A DNA stretch of 8,412 nucleotides. Source: JAAUQA01 sp036351435 (lineage in GTDB: Bacteria > Pseudomonadota > Gammaproteobacteria > Competibacterales > Competibacteraceae). Both the position numbers and the translations under genes were made by a program. Below are positions 4,081 to 8,412 of the stretch, piece by piece. Below the pieces are notes generated by a model. It did no database searches. It saw only the letters and a list, made by a program, of their open reading frames with translations, and had not been told where the DNA came from. Location: NCBI GenBank assembly GCA_036351435.1, contig JAZBPA010000236.1, positions 1-8,412 of the forward strand, given 5' to 3'. Within the stretch, counting starts at the first letter, position 1, and each line of letters begins with the position of its first letter.

Positions 4081-6675
4081 ATGAGCAGTCCAACGCCCGA
4101 ACCTGTCTCAGATACCACAAGTGAGCTAGCGGAATCCGCTGCTGAACCGGGATACTACACTGGCCCAACGCCGACCGATGAAGCGGAAGCGCGAATCGCT
4201 TATTGTCGCACCATCGCACAGCGTTGCGTGTTAGCGTTACCGGGCGGACGAGAACCGAACCCCGATTCCGCACAACACTGGCCTAATTTGGAACGGGTCT
4301 TTGTAGAACCGAATGCCCAGGCTAGTCCGATTAAAAAGTCTGCAGAGAATCCGTCAGCGGCAACTATTCCACTGTTCGATACGATTGAACAAAACCGTCG
4401 CTTGGTGGTGCTCGGTTCCCCAGGAAGTGGCAAAACCACGCTGCTGAAACGCTTAGGGCTAGCTTTTGCTGGCGCATGCTGGCAGGGCCTAGAACGCTGG
4501 CCCGAGAATGGACGGGATTGGCTACCGGTATTGGTCAGTGTGCAAAAGTTCGCCTGCTGGTTACAGGCAAAACCCGCTTTGCCCGACGCGTTCGCTGCCT
4601 TACTGTGGGCTTATATCATCGATGATCTCGACCAGCGTGGTTTGGGGTTTGCTGAGGAAGTATTAGCTCAAGCTGCTGATAAAGGCCAAGCATTGGTGTT
4701 GCTGGATGATCTCGACAGTGTTCCCGAATCGCTGCAGCGCACCGTGTTGGATACGATCACAGACTTTGCCAAAAGTTATCATCGCGCTAGGCTACTAGTG
4801 ACCTGCAGTCTGGAGGCCTATAGCCAACCTGGTGAGCGATTGCCGGAACGGCGCTTCCCCACCATGGAATTGGCAGCTTGGGATCACCACCAGATTGATC
4901 ATTTTATTCGTGCATGCTGCGCCGATTTGGCTGCACGACACGCGTCTTTTGAGGAACAGGTACCCGGCTTAATCAACAGCTTCTACTGGGCTGTGGAATG
5001 GTCGAAACGGACTCTGCCAACAGTGGATCCGCTGTTGCTCTCCCTCATCGGAGCGGGAATCGATCAACGCCAAAATCCACCCGAACAATCGGCATGGTTA
5101 TTTGCGCAGGCCGTAGACCGGTTGCTGCAACAGCACCCCGCTCTGCTTAGCTTTCTACAAGAAACCGAACTCAGCGTAGAGGATTTACTGTGGGTACTGG
5201 GGCGAATAGCTGTTTCTGCTTGGGAACTTGAGGAGGACAACGACGGTTGCAACCGTCCTCTACACCTCAGTAGCGATTACCTTGTCGAAGCACTGACCGA
5301 ACTGCACCCGGAAACAGATCGGGATTGGGCCTGCCGATTATTGGACCGTGTGCGGGAAACCGGCTTGTTAGTGGAACATCAACCCGGTTTATACCGCTTT
5401 TTGCATCCGGTAATCAGCAATTATCTGGCGGGTATTCCGCTGGCATTAGCCTCTGACTTCGTCAAGCAAGGGCTCAAGCTGACACAAACCCATTGGGCGC
5501 AAGCGCGCTGCTTGCTGCCGTTAGCTGCGATGACTCAAGCGCGCCAAAATCACCAATGGAAAACAGTTTGGACGCTTGTCGATGAGCTTTGTAAGGATAA
5601 TTCCGAGGAAAACATTAGGGCCATCTGGCTGGCCGGTGAAGTCATGCTAGCCATCGGTTGTGAGGCCATCAACCAGCACGACGGCGGCGACGAAAAGCTG
5701 ATCCAGGTAACCCAGCAACTCACTGCGCTATTAGAACAGGGGCGATTGGCCCCGGACGAACGTGTGCAGGCCGCAGAATGTTTGGGTAGCTTGGGCGATC
5801 CCCGTTTTGGACAGAAACGCCTCTATCTACCTAGCCGTTACCAGCAACAGGAAGAACGCGGGTTGGGCTTCGTCACCATTCCCGCCAGCTCGTTCTGGAT
5901 GGGCAGTAGTGACGATGATCCCGATGCCGACCTTAACGAACTGGGCAATACCAATCCGTTACTCATCCCTTACGCCTACTGGATGGCCCGTTATCCAGTG
6001 ACGGTTGCTCAGTATAGTCTTTTTGTCGACAGGAACGGTTATGCCGCCGATGCGGCTTGGTGGCAGGAAGAGGCTGCTAAAGCGTGGTTGGATACTGTTC
6101 AGCGCGACAAGCCGGTCGCTTGGGAAGCGCAACGCCAACATCCCAATCGGCCCGTTACCGGAATCAGTTGGTTTGAAGCGCGGGCTTACTGCAGTTGGTT
6201 GGATGACTGCTTGCGCAAAACCCGCAATGCCATGCCCGCGGATTACGAAATTCGTTTGCCCAGCGAGGCGGAATGGGAAAAAGCCGCGCGTTGCGCAAGC
6301 CGTAACCCCTATCCTTGGGGTACCGCCGCATGGGAACTCCAACACGCAAATCTCCAACCCAGTCTTATCGGTCATCCCACTCCAGTCGGTTTATATCCCC
6401 AAGGAGCGACGGTGAACGGATTACACGATTTGGCGGGTAATGTCTGGGAATGGACCTTGAGCGGCGCGAGCCAATATCCTTATCAGTCTCACCATAACAG
6501 CTTACAGGAGCAACAACAGCGAATCGCAAGAGGCGGTGCGTGGAACGTTGAACCCATGCAAGCACGCTGTGCAGCTCGTGCCCCGTTCGATGCCAGCGAG
6601 CATAACGCTGCGCTAGGCTTCCGCGTTGTCATATCGGTGATGCACTCGCCCTTTTCGCCCCAAGCTGTTTTCTAA
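4081..6675 (+). CDS. NACHT-family NTPase fused to a C-terminal SUMF1/FGE-like domain (STAND/NLR-like protein)
   Basis: 864 residues, cytosolic (no signal peptide or membrane segment seen). Residues 1-32 are a low-complexity acidic lead. Residues 35-76 (ARIAYCRTIAQRC, then LERVFV) match the short helical pre-NACHT segment of bacterial NACHT-SUMF1 proteins. The NTPase follows: Walker A GSPGSGKT (112-119); Walker B ALVLLDDLDS (204-213), with Asp in place of the small residue and Ser in place of the final Glu of the NACHT DGxDE pattern; LLVTCS (238-243) at the sensor-1 strand, where the common Arg is Ser243; VDPLLLSLI (315-323) matching the NACHT NPLLL helix; and FLHPVISNYLAG (440-451) matching the FxHxxFxEYLAA winged-helix signature. 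A helical, HEAT-like spacer (455-575) ends in RVQAAECLGSLGDPR. The SUMF1 domain spans 594-850: FVTIPASSFWMG, ARYPVTVAQY, RPVTGISWFEARAYC, IRLPSEAEWEKAAR, DLAGNVWEW, RGGAWN, GFRVV. Such proteins are thought to be ligand-triggered, oligomerising conflict or signalling switches. No Shine-Dalgarno precedes the ATG, so coupling to asnS is likely. The trigger and output are unknown. Confidence 0.93.
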   Translation: MSSPTPEPVSDTTSELAESAAEPGYYTGPTPTDEAEARIAYCRTIAQRCVLALPGGREPNPDSAQHWPNLERVFVEPNAQASPIKKSAENPSAATIPLFDTIEQNRRLVVLGSPGSGKTTLLKRLGLAFAGACWQGLERWPENGRDWLPVLVSVQKFACWLQAKPALPDAFAALLWAYIIDDLDQRGLGFAEEVLAQAADKGQALVLLDDLDSVPESLQRTVLDTITDFAKSYHRARLLVTCSLEAYSQPGERLPERRFPTMELAAWDHHQIDHFIRACCADLAARHASFEEQVPGLINSFYWAVEWSKRTLPTVDPLLLSLIGAGIDQRQNPPEQSAWLFAQAVDRLLQQHPALLSFLQETELSVEDLLWVLGRIAVSAWELEEDNDGCNRPLHLSSDYLVEALTELHPETDRDWACRLLDRVRETGLLVEHQPGLYRFLHPVISNYLAGIPLALASDFVKQGLKLTQTHWAQARCLLPLAAMTQARQNHQWKTVWTLVDELCKDNSEENIRAIWLAGEVMLAIGCEAINQHDGGDEKLIQVTQQLTALLEQGRLAPDERVQAAECLGSLGDPRFGQKRLYLPSRYQQQEERGLGFVTIPASSFWMGSSDDDPDADLNELGNTNPLLIPYAYWMARYPVTVAQYSLFVDRNGYAADAAWWQEEAAKAWLDTVQRDKPVAWEAQRQHPNRPVTGISWFEARAYCSWLDDCLRKTRNAMPADYEIRLPSEAEWEKAARCASRNPYPWGTAAWELQHANLQPSLIGHPTPVGLYPQGATVNGLHDLAGNVWEWTLSGASQYPYQSHHNSLQEQQQRIARGGAWNVEPMQARCAARAPFDASEHNAALGFRVVISVMHSPFSPQAVF
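5242..5257. repeat. 16-bp perfect palindrome inside the NACHT gene
   Basis: GACGGTTGCAACCGTC reads the same on both strands. An outer pair GAGGAC (5233-5238) and GTCCTC (5255-5260) gives an alternative stem. It codes for an acidic loop (EEDNDGCN, about residues 384-391) between the winged-helix and helical parts. It may be chance, a protein-binding site or an mRNA structure. Confidence 0.5.
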
Positions 6676-6680
6676 GCCTC

Positions 6681-7760
6681 TCAAGCGTCGTTATTGCCCA
6701 ACACGACTTGTTTGCGCTGTTTAGCGAAATCCAGCAAGCGTTGGATAGGCTTAACGGCCTGCGCGCGGATTTTCTCGTCGATGCGGATTTCGTTCTCGCC
6801 GGTTTCCAAGACTCTCGCCAGTTGCCGCAAACCGTTCATCGCCATCCAAGGGCAGTGTGCACAACTCACGCAAGTCGCGCCTTTACCGGCGGTCGGCGCT
6901 TCCAGAAACTGTTTGCCGGGGGCGGCTTCGCGCATCTTATGGAAAATACCCCGATCGGTCGCCACAATGAACTGTTGTGCCGGTAGATCCCGCGCCGCTT
7001 GAATCAGGGCTGTGGTGGAACCCACCACATCGGCTTGAGCGATGACCTCGGCAGGGGATTCCGGGTGGACCAACACCCGTGCAGCGGGATGTTCCGCACG
7101 CAGTTGCCTTAATGCATCTGCTTTGAATGCTTCGTGTACCACACAGGAACCGTCCCACAACAACATATCGGCACCAGTTTCCTGTTGAATATAACCACCC
7201 AGGTAGCGATCCGGCGCCCAGAGGATTTTCTCGCCGCGTTCATCCAGATAACGGATGAGGTCCAGCGCGATTCCCGAAGTAACTACCCAATCGGCACGGG
7301 CCTTCACCGCTGCGCTGGTATTGGCGTAAACCACTACCGTGCGATCCGGATGTTGATCACAGAACGCACTGAACACATCGGCGGGACAACCCAAATCCAA
7401 TGAACAGGTCGCTTCCAGTTCCGGCATCAACACCCGCTTTTCCGGATTCAAAATTTTGGCGGTTTCACCCATGAACTTCACGCCAGCGACCACTAAGGTG
7501 CTTGCCGTACATTCATGGCCGAAGCGTGCCATATCCAGTGAATCCGACACGTACCCGCCGGTTGCATCGGCCAATTCCTGCAACACTGCCGCTGTGTAGT
7601 AATGCGCCACCAGTTTGGCATCCTGCTCTACTAATAAGCGTTTGATACGCTGAATAAGCGCTGCGCTTTCCTCGTCGGTCAACACTTCTTCGACAGCTGG
7701 CGGTACTTGGCCGGGCGTCAACCGATAGTTGCTGGGAGAAACTTTAAAGACTGCGTTCAT
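6681..7760 (-). CDS. nadA: Quinolinate synthase NadA
   Basis: 359 residues from the ATG at 7760. NadA condenses iminoaspartate (from NadB) with dihydroxyacetone phosphate to make quinolinate, the first pyridine of de novo NAD synthesis, using a [4Fe-4S] cluster. Seen here: LVAHYYT (H53, Y54), SDSLDMARFG, CSLDLGCP (C119), YANTSAAVKARADWVVTSG (145-163), GSCVVHE (C206), HPESP (232-236), VGSTTALI, and CVSCAHCPWMAMNGL with C297, C300 and C303. C119, C206 and C303 correspond to the three cluster ligands of the E. coli enzyme (C113, C200, C297). The start is chosen on GGAG, 9 bases upstream of the ATG; an in-frame TTG at 7784 would add 8 residues and has only AAGG before it. The gene follows nrtR by 29 bp, as one operon, and converges on the NACHT gene with a 5-bp gap. 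Its partner nadB is not in the window. Confidence 0.97.
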   Translation of the reverse strand: MNAVFKVSPSNYRLTPGQVPPAVEEVLTDEESAALIQRIKRLLVEQDAKLVAHYYTAAVLQELADATGGYVSDSLDMARFGHECTASTLVVAGVKFMGETAKILNPEKRVLMPELEATCSLDLGCPADVFSAFCDQHPDRTVVVYANTSAAVKARADWVVTSGIALDLIRYLDERGEKILWAPDRYLGGYIQQETGADMLLWDGSCVVHEAFKADALRQLRAEHPAARVLVHPESPAEVIAQADVVGSTTALIQAARDLPAQQFIVATDRGIFHKMREAAPGKQFLEAPTAGKGATCVSCAHCPWMAMNGLRQLARVLETGENEIRIDEKIRAQAVKPIQRLLDFAKQRKQVVLGNNDA

Positions 7761-7789
7761 AATGCTCTGCTCCGACGACAGCAAGCGCC

Positions 7790-8412
7790 TTATTTGAGAA
7801 ATTCAAGGGTGCCGGGATTCTTCGCCCGATACAGCCGGGCCGGACGGTGACTGCCTTCGCGGGTCAATTCACCGGTGTTCTCGATGCTATCCATCGCCAA
7901 TACCCGTTTACGAAAATTACGCTTGTCCAATGGCTCGCCCAGAATGGTTTCGTAAACGGTTTGCAACATACTCAGGGTGAAACGGGAAGGCATAAACAGT
8001 AGGGCGATGGTGGAGTAGGACAATTTGGAGACGAGGCGTTGATGGGCCAAATTGATGATCTGTTGATGGTTTAACAGCAAAAGCGGTAGATCCTGCACCG
8101 GATACCAGCGCAAGCCTGCGTGTTCAGTCAATACAGGAGGCGGTTCTACGGGAACCAAAGCATAGTAGGCAACAGCGACAACCCGGTGTTGCTGGTTCTC
8201 CGGCGGATGCCCGAACGTATAAAGCTGTTCCAGATAGCCCCCGCAAAAACCGGTCTGCTCAATCAGATGCCGACGTGCAGCGGCATCCAAATCTTCTTCC
8301 ACAGCCACTTCGCCGCCGGGCAACCGCCAGCCGTTATCCGCCTGCGCGAGCAGCAACACTTCCAAGCGCTCGTCGCGGATATTGAACAGCACCACGTCTG
8401 TGGATAGTTCGA
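7790..8412 (-). CDS. nrtR: NrtR-like Nudix/winged-helix regulator of NAD metabolism, 5' end beyond window
   Basis: About 207 codons are visible, and the frame stays open to the window edge (ELSTD before the GTG at 8395), so the true start lies outside. Numbering from GTG 8395, residues 1-105 form a Nudix domain: WRLPGGEV (23-30), then the box G28-x5-E34-x7-R42-H-L-I-E46-Q-T-G49-F. In the consensus GX5EX7REUXEEXGU the first Glu of RE is His43 and the second of EE is Gln47, so hydrolysis is doubtful. YLEQLYTFG (54-62) and VVAVAYYALVP are NrtR hallmarks. Residues 140-191 form the winged helix: TLSMLQTVYETILGEPLDKR, NFRKRVL, then RPARLYR. NrtR proteins bind ADP-ribose or related nucleotides and repress NAD genes, which fits nadA directly downstream. 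The operator, probably upstream of nrtR, is outside the window. Confidence 0.9.
   Translation of the reverse strand, partial: ELSTDVVLFNIRDERLEVLLLAQADNGWRLPGGEVAVEEDLDAAARRHLIEQTGFCGGYLEQLYTFGHPPENQQHRVVAVAYYALVPVEPPPVLTEHAGLRWYPVQDLPLLLLNHQQIINLAHQRLVSKLSYSTIALLFMPSRFTLSMLQTVYETILGEPLDKRNFRKRVLAMDSIENTGELTREGSHRPARLYRAKNPGTLEFLK

Noticed and set aside
5959..6375. 138-codon open frame on the minus strand inside the NACHT-SUMF1 gene
   Set aside because: It is antisense to unmistakable SUMF1 motifs and its translation has no recognisable domain.
6530..6640. Variable region of a diversity-generating retroelement at the end of the SUMF1 domain
   Set aside because: The position and fold fit, but the stretch is not rich in AAY codons, and there is no template repeat, accessory protein or reverse transcriptase in the window.
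7761..7784. TTG start giving a 367-residue NadA
   Set aside because: TTG is a poor start with only AAGG nearby. The ATG at 7760 has GGAG 9 bases upstream and gives a more typical length.
4081..8412. NACHT gene and NAD genes forming one NAD-depletion defence system
   Set aside because: They are convergent, on separate strands, and the NACHT protein has no NADase (TIR, SIR2) domain. nrtR-nadA is ordinary NAD biosynthesis.

Overview
The window reads as a chromosomal segment of a gammaproteobacterium. Its AsnRS has the same 466-residue length as the E. coli enzyme, its NadA follows the E. coli protein almost motif for motif, and it carries a UspA-type stress protein and a REP-associated (HUH) transposase. 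Base composition is moderate and codon use looks even across the genes, so nothing points to a large recent island. The genus cannot be told from the sequence.

Layout. Positions 2-226 (minus) hold the N-terminal part of an IS200-like/RAYT transposase cut by the window edge. An AT-rich inverted repeat (287-322) follows and ends only 8 bp before the next gene. A plus-strand series then runs from 331 to 6675: a small TPR lipoprotein (331-759), an ArsC/low-molecular-weight phosphatase-fold protein (837-1286), a universal stress protein (1317-1757), a helical protein with an acidic linker and a C-terminal helix-hairpin-helix (1818-2582), a clean 9-bp-stem hairpin (2609-2635), asnS (2671-4071), and, after only 9 bp, an 864-residue NACHT NTPase fused to a formylglycine-generating-enzyme-like (SUMF1) domain (4081-6675). 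On the minus strand, converging on the NACHT gene with a 5-bp gap, lie nadA (6681-7760) and the 3' part of an nrtR-like Nudix/winged-helix regulator (7790-8412, cut by the window edge).

How the genes work together. nrtR-nadA is a coherent NAD-biosynthesis unit: NrtR proteins sense an NAD-derived nucleotide and repress NAD genes, and NadA makes quinolinate. asnS is housekeeping. The standout is the NACHT-SUMF1 protein. It has the layout of bacterial STAND/NLR-like conflict proteins, but it lacks an obvious effector domain, its SUMF1 domain lacks the FGE catalytic cysteines, and it sits in apparent translational coupling behind asnS. The ArsC-like protein has an intact phosphatase loop but has lost the redox-relay cysteines of true arsenate reductases, so it is better viewed as a phosphatase-like protein. 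No RNA genes, CRISPR arrays or retroelement parts were seen.
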